64,000 nucleotides of DNA. Source: a candidate division WOR-3 bacterium. Lineage in GTDB: Bacteria; Hydrothermota; Hydrothermia; Hydrothermales; JAJRUZ01. The stretch lies in assembly GCA_039803925.1 (NCBI GenBank), contig JBDRZL010000008.1, positions 1 through 64,000 of the forward strand. The letters run 5' to 3'. Numbering within the stretch: position 1 is the first letter of the stretch; each line of letters begins with the position of its first letter. The notes under the pieces are model-generated. The model was not told where the DNA came from and did no database searches. It was given only the letters and a program-made list of their open reading frames with translations. Shown here in pieces: positions 18,472 through 25,917 of the stretch. The position numbers and the translations under genes are program-made.

Positions 18472-19938
18472 ATGAGATACTTTCATATTGGGATTGATAA
18501 ACTTACAATTGATGAACTTTTTTTAATTGGAAAAGGTAAGAAAGTTAAAATAGAGCAGGATGTTTTAAAGAAAGTTAAAGAAAATAGGGGAGTTCTTGAG
18601 AATATAGTAAATAAAGGTGAAACTGTATACGGAGTTAATACAGGTGTGGGAAGACTTGCTGATAAAATATTAAAATTTGATGAATTGAATGAATTACAGA
18701 GATATATAGTAATATCACACTCTTCAGGCTATGGAGAACCTCTTAAAAAGGAAATTGTTAGAATTGCTATGTTTTTAAGGCTTTACATGCTATCAAAGGC
18801 TTATTCAGGAGTAAGACCTGAAGTTCTTAATAAACTAGAGGAATTTTTAAATAAGGATATTGTTCCTTATGTTCCTGCCTTTGGTTCACTTGGAGCAAGT
18901 GGAGATCTTATTCCTCTTTCTCATATAGCTCTTGCCCTTACAGGTAGGGGAATGGTTATTCATGAGGGCAGAATTTTACCCACATATCTTGTTTTAAAAT
19001 CAACGAATACATTACCTCTTGAGCTCCAGTATAAAGAGGGTCTTGCTCTTATTAATGGAACTCAGGTTTCCCTTGCTTTTTTAGTTTATCTAATTAAAAT
19101 TCTTGAAAATATACTAAATATATACGATAGAGCATATTTATTTTCTTTTGTGGCAGTGGATGGAAATTCAGATATATTTAATGAGAACCTTATAGTTTTA
19201 AGAAATTCTAAAAATGAGAAAAAAATAGCTAAATATTACAGGGATTTACTTAAGGATTATAAATTTGAAAAGAAGAAAAAGCTTATTCAGGATCCTTACT
19301 CTTTCAGATGTATGCCTCAGGTAAGGGGAACATGTGAGGAAATTTTTGAGTTCTGTAAAAGAGTAATAGAAGAGGAAATTGAGTGTGTAAGTGATAATCC
19401 TTTGGTTATAGGTGATAAAGTTATTTCAGGTGGAAACTTTATTGGAATCCGACTTTCCTTTGTTTCTGAGAATTTAAAAAAAATAATAGCAGTTTTATCA
19501 AATATTTCAGAAAGAAGGATTAATCATTTGATGGGAAGTGAGGTAATTGATATGCCTAAATTTCTTTCAAAGGAACCCGGTAAAAAAACAGGTCTAATGA
19601 TATTACATAATCTTGTTGTATCTCTTTTATCTTATATAAAAACTTTAACCTTTCCGGATCTTTCTGATTCAATACCAACTTCACAAAATCAGGAGGATTA
19701 TGTCCCCATGACAATGAATTCCTGTTTAAAACTTTTTGATATGGTTGATAAGTTTAAAGTAATAACTTTTTCAGAACTTTATGCAGGAGTAAGGGCATGT
19801 TTGCTATTAAATAAAAAATTACCCTTAGAACTTGATAGTTTTTTATCTTCAAATTTTAAGGATTTAAAGATATTTCTGGAAGATTTAGAACCATGGGAGG
19901 TTATTAAAAGGATAAAAAATGTTTTAGATTTTAATTAA
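18472..19938 (+). CDS. hutH: Histidine ammonia-lyase (aromatic amino acid lyase family)
   Basis: The family deaminates histidine to urocanate using the autocatalytic MIO group made from Ala-Ser-Gly. The motif GSLGASGDLIPLSHIAL is present at about residues 137-153, with the catalytic tyrosine in YGVNTGVG (about 53-60). The 488 residues are near the usual ~500. No hutU, hutI or hutG is nearby, so substrate choice is not confirmed; a tyrosine or phenylalanine lyase or an aminomutase is possible. It ends the sucD operon and converges with the ExeA-like gene, overlapping it by four bases. Confidence 0.8.
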   Translation: MRYFHIGIDKLTIDELFLIGKGKKVKIEQDVLKKVKENRGVLENIVNKGETVYGVNTGVGRLADKILKFDELNELQRYIVISHSSGYGEPLKKEIVRIAMFLRLYMLSKAYSGVRPEVLNKLEEFLNKDIVPYVPAFGSLGASGDLIPLSHIALALTGRGMVIHEGRILPTYLVLKSTNTLPLELQYKEGLALINGTQVSLAFLVYLIKILENILNIYDRAYLFSFVAVDGNSDIFNENLIVLRNSKNEKKIAKYYRDLLKDYKFEKKKKLIQDPYSFRCMPQVRGTCEEIFEFCKRVIEEEIECVSDNPLVIGDKVISGGNFIGIRLSFVSENLKKIIAVLSNISERRINHLMGSEVIDMPKFLSKEPGKKTGLMILHNLVVSLLSYIKTLTFPDLSDSIPTSQNQEDYVPMTMNSCLKLFDMVDKFKVITFSELYAGVRACLLLNKKLPLELDSFLSSNFKDLKIFLEDLEPWEVIKRIKNVLDFN

Positions 19939-20741
19939 CCGATGTGAAATTCAAAATCCTTTTTTAAAAGTTCAATAATACTTTTATCTACTTTTTTCTT
20001 ATCCTGTGAATAGGTTACAAAAAGGGCATTGGCACAGAAAGTATTAATTAATCTCGGATACCCTTTTGTAACTTTATAAATCTCTTTAACTGCTTCCTTT
20101 TCAAAAATATTTTCATCACCTCCAGCAACTTTCAATCTATGTTTTATATATTCCTCTGTTTCTGTTTCATTGTAAGGATTTAAAGTATAAGCAATTGCGA
20201 TTCTCTGCATTATAGCTGGATGTTTTTTTAATTTCTTTTTTAATTCAGGTTGTCCAAAGAGTATAATCTGTAAAAGTTTTCCTTCTGATATTTCCATGTT
20301 TAAAAGTAACCTTATTTCCTCAAGGAGATTTTTACTGAGAAGTTGTGCTTCATCAATTATTACTATATATTTAAAAGGTTCACTTTTAAGTTTTTTTTCG
20401 AGTTCATTCCTTAAAAATGTTTTGTTTCTTTTTATGTTTTCTTCTAACTTTAAAAATTTCTTAGCAAGTATATTAAGGAATTCTAAAGGAGTTATTAAGG
20501 GGTCGTAAAAAACTGTGACTTCTTTACCTTTTTCTCTTAAGTCCTTTTCAAGTAAATTAGCAAGAGTTGTTTTCCCGCACCCTATTTCACCAAGGATAAG
20601 TGAAAGTCCCCCCTTTAGTTCAAAGATCTGATATAAAACCCTGGCATAACTTTCCTTTATTTTATCAGCCCAGAAAAAAAAATCAAGGTCTACTGTATTT
20701 TTGAAGGGATTTCTTTTAAATCCAAAATATTCCTCAAGCAT
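19935..20741 (-). CDS. ExeA/GspA-like AAA ATPase
   Basis: The 268-residue protein starts MLEEYFGFKRNPFKNT, the typical N-terminus of ExeA-type ATPases, followed by Walker A GEIGCGKTTL (about 45-54), Walker B IVIIDEAQLL (about 123-132) and a C-terminal helical part with GYPRLIN. Related proteins help build the type II secretion secretin or act in DNA transposition. A longer start at 20774 would overlap the TPR gene by about 30 bases; the ATG at 20741 is preferred because it begins the conserved segment two bases after the TPR stop. No GspB or secretin genes are in the window. Confidence 0.8.
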   Translation of the reverse strand: MLEEYFGFKRNPFKNTVDLDFFFWADKIKESYARVLYQIFELKGGLSLILGEIGCGKTTLANLLEKDLREKGKEVTVFYDPLITPLEFLNILAKKFLKLEENIKRNKTFLRNELEKKLKSEPFKYIVIIDEAQLLSKNLLEEIRLLLNMEISEGKLLQIILFGQPELKKKLKKHPAIMQRIAIAYTLNPYNETETEEYIKHRLKVAGGDENIFEKEAVKEIYKVTKGYPRLINTFCANALFVTYSQDKKKVDKSIIELLKKDFEFHIG

Positions 20742-20743
20742 TT

Positions 20744-21544
20744 TTAAAGCCTTTCTTTTGCCTTTTGTGCCCATTTTGAATCAGGAGCAATTTCTATTAC
20801 TCTTCTAAAGCTCTCTTTTGCTTTTTCATATTCCTTTTTCTTTTCATAAGCTATTCCTAAATGGTAAAGGGCTTCAATAAGATTTGGTCCTCTATCAAGG
20901 GCTTTTTTGAAAAAAGAAATAGCATCATCATACATTTCTCTGTCAAGGTATATTAAACCTAAATAATAAAGAGCATAAAGTGTCGCTGAAGGATTGTTAT
21001 CAATTCTTATAACTTTTGCTAAGTGTTCTATTGCTTCACCGTAAATTCCCTTTTTATAACATATAAACCCAATATCTTTCATTGCCAGAGTGTTTCTTGG
21101 TTCAAGCTGGAGGACTTTTAGATAAAGAGGAAAGGCATCATCATATCTTCCTGCCTGAACATAAGCCCATCCTAAAAGATTCAAAACCTTTGTGTTATCC
21201 GGTGCTTTTTCTTTAACTTCTTCAAGTATCTTAATAGCATTTTCATAGTTTCCTTTTGCTATCTCATTCCATCCTTTTTCTATAAAAGTTGTTATATCAA
21301 CTTCTGTAATCTGAAGTCTCTGAACAAATTTATATGGATCAATAGTTCCTGCAGCAGATTTAAGTTTTAGAGTTTCTCTTTTTATTTCTTCAAGAAGTTC
21401 TAAGAGAAGATCAATTTCATCTTTTACTTCTATATAAAGTTCTTTTAATTCTTCCCTAACTTCATCAAAAGTTGCTCCTTTTTTAATCTTATTTTTTATA
21501 TCTTCAAATTTTTCAAACAGAGAAGAATAATGTTTACTCTTCAC
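20744..21544 (-). CDS. TPR-repeat protein
   Basis: The 266-residue protein has an N-terminal helical part (about 1-75) and then at least five tetratricopeptide repeats, for example KGNYENAIKILEEVKEKAPD, AGRYDDAFPLYLKVLQLEPR and REMYDDAISFFKKALDRGPN. TPRs form a helical scaffold for protein binding. It has no signal peptide. It sits directly before the ExeA-like ATPase gene, with two bases between stop and start, so it may be an adaptor for that ATPase. It overlaps acpS by 11 bases. Confidence 0.82.
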   Translation of the reverse strand: MKSKHYSSLFEKFEDIKNKIKKGATFDEVREELKELYIEVKDEIDLLLELLEEIKRETLKLKSAAGTIDPYKFVQRLQITEVDITTFIEKGWNEIAKGNYENAIKILEEVKEKAPDNTKVLNLLGWAYVQAGRYDDAFPLYLKVLQLEPRNTLAMKDIGFICYKKGIYGEAIEHLAKVIRIDNNPSATLYALYYLGLIYLDREMYDDAISFFKKALDRGPNLIEALYHLGIAYEKKKEYEKAKESFRRVIEIAPDSKWAQKAKERL

Positions 21545-21920
21545 AATCTAACATAATACAAAAAGCAAGGGCATATTTTCCATCATGTGTAATTGATAGG
21601 GAAAATTTTTTATTTTTGAATTTTTCCTTAGTCTTTCCGTGAAGTTTAACTTCAGGTTCAAAGCCAGGTTCTCTTATTATTTCTATGTTTTTAAAATAAA
21701 CACCTTTTCCAAAACCCGTTCCCAATGCTTTCATTACTGCTTCTTTTGCTGCAAAACGACCTGCAAGGTGTGGAAAAGGATTTTTTCTTTTAAGGGCATA
21801 TTCTATTTCTCTTTCTGTGAAAATTTTTTTTAGAAATCTTTCTCCAAACCTTTCATAGGCTTTTATAATTCTTTCAATTTCTATTAAATCTACACCTATT
21901 TTTATATTATTCAATTTCAT
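21534..21920 (-). CDS. acpS: Holo-[acyl-carrier-protein] synthase
   Basis: AcpS attaches the 4'-phosphopantetheine arm of CoA to the acyl carrier protein. The 128 residues match the family. The magnesium/CoA motif GVDLIEIERI lies at about residues 9-18, the second motif FPHLAGRFAAKEAVMKALG at about 49-67, and SITHDGKYALAF near the C-terminus. It overlaps the HAD gene upstream by 14 bases and the TPR gene downstream by 11, so all are probably on one transcript. Confidence 0.93.
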   Translation of the reverse strand: MKLNNIKIGVDLIEIERIIKAYERFGERFLKKIFTEREIEYALKRKNPFPHLAGRFAAKEAVMKALGTGFGKGVYFKNIEIIREPGFEPEVKLHGKTKEKFKNKKFSLSITHDGKYALAFCIMLDCEE

Positions 21921-22593
21921 TTAATTTTTTAACTATATCAAGAAGTTCAAGTGGGTCTTCAATTTCATAGTGGGCACCTGAGTTTTTTGTTCCAAAGGTA
22001 TCACCATATTTTGCAAAAACCGTTATCATTCCCACTTCCTTTGCTCCATATATATCTCTTTCAGCCCAATCTCCTACCATTATGCTTTCATTGGGTTTAA
22101 CATTAAGTTTTTTTAAAACTGCAAGAAAAGGTTCTGGTTTTGGTTTCCTTATTCCTGTATCATCCCAGGTTACAACAGCGTTAAAAATCGTATGAAGTCC
22201 AACTTCTGCAAGTCTTGTCCAGGCTTGGAGTCTCGGAGCATCAGAAATTACACCCAGTTTTAATCCCATTCTTAAAAGTTCAGTTAATACAAATCTTATG
22301 TGGGGATAAAGTATCATATTTGCTGTTTTTGCTTTCCTGTAAGCAACGATTCCTGCTGCAAGTATTTTATAATCAACGTATCCGAGTTCAATTTCTAAGA
22401 ATCTATCAAAAATTTTTTGATCCTCAATATGAGTTTCTGCATAAAGTTTGAAAATTTTTTCAATTGCTGCCTCTTTTTTTACTTTTAAACCAGCATCAAT
22501 CATTGCCTCAACTGCCATTTCAACTGATTCTCTTTTCATTCTCATAAAATCTAAAAGTGTATTATCCAGGTCAAAGATGCAGGCTTTTATCAT
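21907..22593 (-). CDS. HAD-superfamily hydrolase
   Basis: The 228-residue protein shows the four HAD motifs: DLDNTLLD with the nucleophile Asp (about 8-15), ISDAPRL for motif II (about 115-121), the lysine in GIRKPKPEPF (about 147-156) and VGDWAERDIYGAKEVG (about 172-187). A helical cap lies between motifs I and II, as in C1-type phosphatases. The substrate is unknown. It directly follows the tRNA-Arg gene, and the T-stem of that tRNA ends 20 nt before its ATG, with no Shine-Dalgarno sequence. Confidence 0.85.
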   Translation of the reverse strand: MIKACIFDLDNTLLDFMRMKRESVEMAVEAMIDAGLKVKKEAAIEKIFKLYAETHIEDQKIFDRFLEIELGYVDYKILAAGIVAYRKAKTANMILYPHIRFVLTELLRMGLKLGVISDAPRLQAWTRLAEVGLHTIFNAVVTWDDTGIRKPKPEPFLAVLKKLNVKPNESIMVGDWAERDIYGAKEVGMITVFAKYGDTFGTKNSGAHYEIEDPLELLDIVKKLNEIE

Positions 22594-22605
22594 TTTAAAG
22601 CTTTA

Positions 22606-22679
22606 CGCGCCCGGTGGGATTTGAACCCACAGCCTCCGCCTCCGCAGGGCGACGCTCTTTCCAGTTGAGCTACGGGCGC
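22606..22679 (-). tRNA. tRNA-Arg, anticodon GCG
   Basis: A complete cloverleaf can be read: acceptor GCGCCCG/CGGGCGC, D-stem GCTC/GAGC, anticodon stem TCGCC/GGCGG around loop CTGCGGA, and T-arm GTGGG-TTCAAAT-CCCAC. The anticodon GCG reads the arginine codons CGC and CGU. Most bacteria use ACG, edited to ICG by TadA; the loop here matches that type except for G34. CCA is not encoded, so the CCA-adding enzyme at 57337 would be needed. It is 13 bases upstream of the HAD gene on the same strand. Confidence 0.93.
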
Positions 22680-22714
22680 CCCTTCTTTAATTTTATTATT
22701 TATTTTTTAAATTT

Positions 22715-24025
22715 TCAAAGTAAGGGTAAATAATTTTTTAGTTCATAATCCGTAACCTGAATCCTGTAATCTTCCCATTCCTTTTTTTTATTTCTAATAA
22801 ATTTTGTAAATACCTCTTCCCCGAGTGCACTTTTAACAAGTTCACTTTTTTCCATTTCAAGAATTGCAGAATAAAGAGAATCCGGTAAGGAATCAATTCC
22901 ATATTTTCTTTTTACTTCTTCAGGCATTGCATAAATATCTTCCTCAATGGGTTCTCTTAAAGGATATTTTTCAATTACCCCTTTTAAACCGGCTCTTAAT
23001 ATGACACTAAAAGCAAGATAAGGATTACAGGCAGGGTCAGGAGCTCTGTATTCAATTCTGCAAGATTTTGGCTTATAGGGTTTAAAAGCAGGAACTCTCA
23101 CTAAAGCTGACCTATTTTTTCTACCCCATGATAAATAAACAGGTGCTTCATACCCAACTACAAGTCTTTTGTAAGAATTTACCCATTGATTTGTAACTGC
23201 TGTTATTTCCCTTGCATGTTTTAAAAGACCAGCAATAAATCCCTTTGCTATTTCTGATAAATTAAATTCATCATTTTCAGAATAAAAAGCATTTTCTTCT
23301 CCCTTAAATAAAGATATATGGCAGTGAAAACCACTCCCATTTATTCCAAAGACTGGTTTTGGCATAAAGGTAGCATATATTCCGTATTTTCTCGCTATAT
23401 GCTTTATTATAACCTTTGAAACCTGAACTATATCAGCCATTTTGAGTGCTTTTTGATATCTGAAATCAATTTCATGCTGGGAAAAAGCAACTTCATGGTG
23501 AGTTGCTTCAATCATAATCCCCATTTTTCTTAAAGTAAGTAAAGTCTCTTTTCTTGCATTGACAGCTTTTTCAATAGGCAAAATATCAAAATATCCACCT
23601 CTATCAAGAATTTCTACTTCTTTATCACTTTTAAAATAAAAATATTCAAGTTCAGGACCAACATAAAAGTCAAATCCCAACTCTTTTGCAAAATTTAAAT
23701 TTCTCTTCAAAACATGTCTTGGACATGATTCGTAAAAAGAACCATCAGGATATAAAATATCACATATGAAAACAACAGAAGGATTCCCATCAAAGTTTTC
23801 AAGGAAAAAGTAGGAATTTAAATCAGGTTTTGCTATTAAATCGGATTCCTCTATTCTTACAAAACCCTCAATAGAAGAACCATCAAACCCTATTCCCTCT
23901 TCAAGAGCCCTTTCAAGTTCCTCTCTTGTTATATTGAATCCCTTAACATTTCCGAGAATGTCTGTAAACCATAGACGAATTACCTCTATCCCCCTTGAGT
24001 CAATTTCTTTTATAATTTCATTCAT
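22715..24025 (-). CDS. glnA: Glutamine synthetase, type I
   Basis: Glutamine synthetase joins glutamate and ammonia using ATP. The 436 residues show the class I N-terminus (WFTDILGNVKGF, about 19-30), the latch-like GFDGSSIEGF (about 47-56), the metal and glutamate motifs GPELEYFYF (about 122-130) and GINGSGFHCHISLF (about 225-238), and KPYKPKSCRIEYRAPDP near 310. The adenylylation-site motif NLYDLP of the beta subtype is replaced by EDIYAMPEE, so control by adenylylation is unlikely. It is divergent from the DUF4920-like gene; both leaders hold a T-arm-like hairpin. Confidence 0.95.
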   Translation of the reverse strand: MNEIIKEIDSRGIEVIRLWFTDILGNVKGFNITREELERALEEGIGFDGSSIEGFVRIEESDLIAKPDLNSYFFLENFDGNPSVVFICDILYPDGSFYESCPRHVLKRNLNFAKELGFDFYVGPELEYFYFKSDKEVEILDRGGYFDILPIEKAVNARKETLLTLRKMGIMIEATHHEVAFSQHEIDFRYQKALKMADIVQVSKVIIKHIARKYGIYATFMPKPVFGINGSGFHCHISLFKGEENAFYSENDEFNLSEIAKGFIAGLLKHAREITAVTNQWVNSYKRLVVGYEAPVYLSWGRKNRSALVRVPAFKPYKPKSCRIEYRAPDPACNPYLAFSVILRAGLKGVIEKYPLREPIEEDIYAMPEEVKRKYGIDSLPDSLYSAILEMEKSELVKSALGEEVFTKFIRNKKKEWEDYRIQVTDYELKNYLPLL

Positions 24026-24050
24026 ATTTTTTCAATTATTATTTTAATTT

Positions 24051-24062
24051 GGATTTGAACCC
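24051..24062 (-). promoter_or_regulatory. T-arm-like leader hairpin before glnA (weak stem)
   Basis: On the minus strand GGG-TTCAAAT-CC follows an A-run. The 7-nt loop is a perfect T-loop, but the stem has only two certain pairs. It ends 25 nt before the glnA ATG, in an A/T-rich leader without a Shine-Dalgarno sequence. It is the weakest of the eight elements. Confidence 0.4.
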
Positions 24063-24104
24063 TTTTATATTTTAAAATTAAATGATTATAAATTAATTTT
24101 TTAT

Positions 24105-24119
24105 AAGGTTCAAATCCTT
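24105..24119 (+). promoter_or_regulatory. T-arm-like leader hairpin before the DUF4920-like gene
   Basis: AAGG-TTCAAAT-CCTT forms a 4-bp stem with a T-loop heptamer, followed by TTT. It ends 20 nt before the ATG at 24140. It lies on the plus strand, 42 bases from the oppositely oriented glnA element in the same intergenic gap, so orientation follows the downstream gene. Confidence 0.55.
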
Positions 24120-24139
24120 TTTAACCAATATTTATTAGA

Positions 24140-24511
24140 ATGAATTTATTTTTTACTTTAATTTTTTTAATGTTAAGTACAAGAGAAAAAATTGGTATAG
24201 GTAACCTTACACAGAAACCTGAAAAGTATATTAATAAAGAAGTTCTTGTTCAGGGTAAAATTGTGGATGTTTGTCAAGATTCTGGATGCTGGGTTTTAAT
24301 TGAAGAAAATAAAAATAAAATTTTAGCAAAAAGTATTGATCATAAAATTACCTTTCCTAAGGATTCAAAAGGGAAAATTGTTGAAGTAAGGGGAATTTTA
24401 AGAGGTAAAATAAAAAGTTGTTGTGATATCAAGGAACAGGAGAAAGAAGGTCATAAGTGTCCTACACCTGAATATTTTATAGAGATTAAACAAGCAAAAA
24501 TTATAGAATAG
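24140..24511 (+). CDS. DUF4920-like exported OB-fold protein
   Basis: The 123-residue protein has a hydrophobic N-terminus (MNLFFTLIFLMLS) that may be a signal or anchor. Its core is EVLVQGKIVDVCQDSGCWVLIE (about 34-55, given here as family-like blocks), with the VCQDSGCW cysteine motif seen in DUF4920 proteins, then an OB-like stretch and a C-terminal CCDIKEQ segment with more cysteines. The function of the family is not known; the cysteines suggest metal or redox chemistry. It lies between divergent glnA and convergent thiL, whose stop is adjacent. Confidence 0.6.
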   Translation: MNLFFTLIFLMLSTREKIGIGNLTQKPEKYINKEVLVQGKIVDVCQDSGCWVLIEENKNKILAKSIDHKITFPKDSKGKIVEVRGILRGKIKSCCDIKEQEKEGHKCPTPEYFIEIKQAKIIE

Positions 24512-25489
24512 TTAAATTTTTATAGCAAAAAAATCGTAACCTCCTTTTATTTCCTTTAAATTCCCCTTTTTATCTTTTAGAAATAAACCTTCTCCACTTT
24601 CAACTTTTCCAATTATTTTAACCCATTCAGGTAATTTATTCTTTTCTATATCGGGAATTGTGAAAAGGATTTCATATTCTTCGCCTGAATTGAGCAAATA
24701 ATCAATAATATTTTTCTGAAATCTCCTTGTGTATTCAAGTAATTCTTTAGAAAAAGGAAGTTTTTCCTCTTCAATTATTATTTTCACTTTTGAACTATCA
24801 GCAAGTCTTTTTGCATCCTTAGCAATACCATCTGAAATATCTATTCCTGAATTTATTTTAATTTTTTCCTTTAATTCAATAATTTCAGCTATCTTAGGTT
24901 TTGGAAATTTTAATTTTTGTATTAATTTATTTTTTATGTCTTCATTAATACTCAAATTTTTTTCCAGAATTTCAAGGGATGCTAAAACCTTTCCTGTATC
25001 ACCTGTAATACATAATAAGTCATTTTCTTTTGCCCCTTTCCTCAAAATAGGATAATCGTCCACTTCACCTATACATGTTATTGTAAAGGAAAATTTATCT
25101 TTTACTTTTATAAGATCACCACCGGAAGGAGATATTCCAAAAAATTTTGTTATTTCTTTAATTCCTGAGTAAAATTCTTCTATATCATTTTTTGTAAAGT
25201 TTTCGGGTATTAAAAGAGATATAAGAAGAGTTATGGGTTTAGCTCCGCAAGCTGCAAGGTCACTTAATGCACCAGCCGTGCATCTGAAAGCTATTTCTTT
25301 TAAAGTGAGATAAGTCCTCCTAAAATGAACATCTTCAGAGTAAGAGTCAGTTGTAAGTGCAAAGATTTTTTTATCAATTTCTAAAATTAATGTATCATCA
25401 CCAATTCCTTCCCTTATATATGGATGGGGGATTTCAAATTTTTTAACAAATTCAACAAATTCTTCTTCTGATTTAAAAAATTTTTCCAT
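24512..25489 (-). CDS. thiL: Thiamine-monophosphate kinase
   Basis: ThiL phosphorylates thiamine monophosphate to the active diphosphate. The 325 residues show GIGDDTLIL (about 24-32), TTDSYSEDVHF (about 46-56), LSDLAACGAKP (about 75-85), GGDLIK and GIDISDGIAKDA (about 212-223), all typical of the PurM/ThiL fold with its ATP and metal-binding aspartates. No other thiamine genes or TPP riboswitch are visible nearby. It is divergent from the coiled-coil gene at 25555. Confidence 0.92.
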   Translation of the reverse strand: MEKFFKSEEEFVEFVKKFEIPHPYIREGIGDDTLILEIDKKIFALTTDSYSEDVHFRRTYLTLKEIAFRCTAGALSDLAACGAKPITLLISLLIPENFTKNDIEEFYSGIKEITKFFGISPSGGDLIKVKDKFSFTITCIGEVDDYPILRKGAKENDLLCITGDTGKVLASLEILEKNLSINEDIKNKLIQKLKFPKPKIAEIIELKEKIKINSGIDISDGIAKDAKRLADSSKVKIIIEEEKLPFSKELLEYTRRFQKNIIDYLLNSGEEYEILFTIPDIEKNKLPEWVKIIGKVESGEGLFLKDKKGNLKEIKGGYDFFAIKI

Positions 25490-25554
25490 AAATAATTTTA
25501 ATCTATTTTGTAAAAATAATTGAAAAAGTATTTAAAATAAATTATCATTATAAA

Positions 25555-25911
25555 ATGGAATTTTTATTTGGATTTTCCGGTGTTTTAGCATCAATTTTAG
25601 TTCTTGTTCTTGCCATATATGCCGTTTTTGTCAACGGTAAAATGACAAAAGAAATATTAAAAAAGATGGATGAAAAAATTGATTTAATGAGAGAGTATTT
25701 AGTTAAGATGGATGAAAGGCTTGAAAAAATGGACTTAAGACTTGAAAAGATGGATGAAAGGCTTGAAAAAATGGATTTAAGGCTTGAAAAAATGGATGAA
25801 AGGCTTGAAAAAATGGATGAAAGGTCTGAAAGAATTTCTCAAATTGTAAGGTATGTTGCTGATCTTGTTAAGACAGAGAGTGAAAAGATAATACAGAAAA
25901 TTAAAGAATAA
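25555..25911 (+). CDS. Membrane-anchored heptad-repeat coiled-coil protein
   Basis: The 118-residue protein has one transmembrane helix at about residues 4-28 (FGFSGVLASILVLVLAIYAV) followed by a long coiled coil. Residues from about 52 to 93 are six near-identical heptads of the form MD(E/L)RLEK. No enzymatic domain is visible. It could be a spacer or oligomerisation rod, like other short DUF-type coils next to mobile or stress genes. It lies between divergent thiL and convergent gcdH, six bases away, and appears to be a single-gene unit. Confidence 0.6.
   Translation: MEFLFGFSGVLASILVLVLAIYAVFVNGKMTKEILKKMDEKIDLMREYLVKMDERLEKMDLRLEKMDERLEKMDLRLEKMDERLEKMDERSERISQIVRYVADLVKTESEKIIQKIKE
25708..25833 (+). 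repeat. Six tandem 21-bp coding repeats
   Basis: Six consecutive 21-bp units each begin ATGGA and encode a heptad MDERLEK or MDLRLEK; the first four alternate E and L, giving a 42-bp higher-order period. Units are nearly identical at the DNA level, so the copy number can change by slippage without breaking the frame. Confidence 0.85.
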
Positions 25912-25917
25912 AAAATT

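Noticed and set aside
24105-24122. T-arm-like hairpins as Rho-independent terminators
   Set aside because: A few members are followed by T-runs, but most are not, stems are only 2-5 bp, and they sit at a fixed 18-25 nt before start codons, which suits leaders rather than gene ends.
24026-24139. T-box riboswitch or tRNA-sensing leader
   Set aside because: T-boxes need a specifier loop, an antiterminator bulge (UGGN) and a terminator over some 200 nt. The leaders here are far too short and lack those parts.
25708-25833. CRISPR-like array
   Set aside because: The regular repeats are contiguous coding heptads with no spacers.
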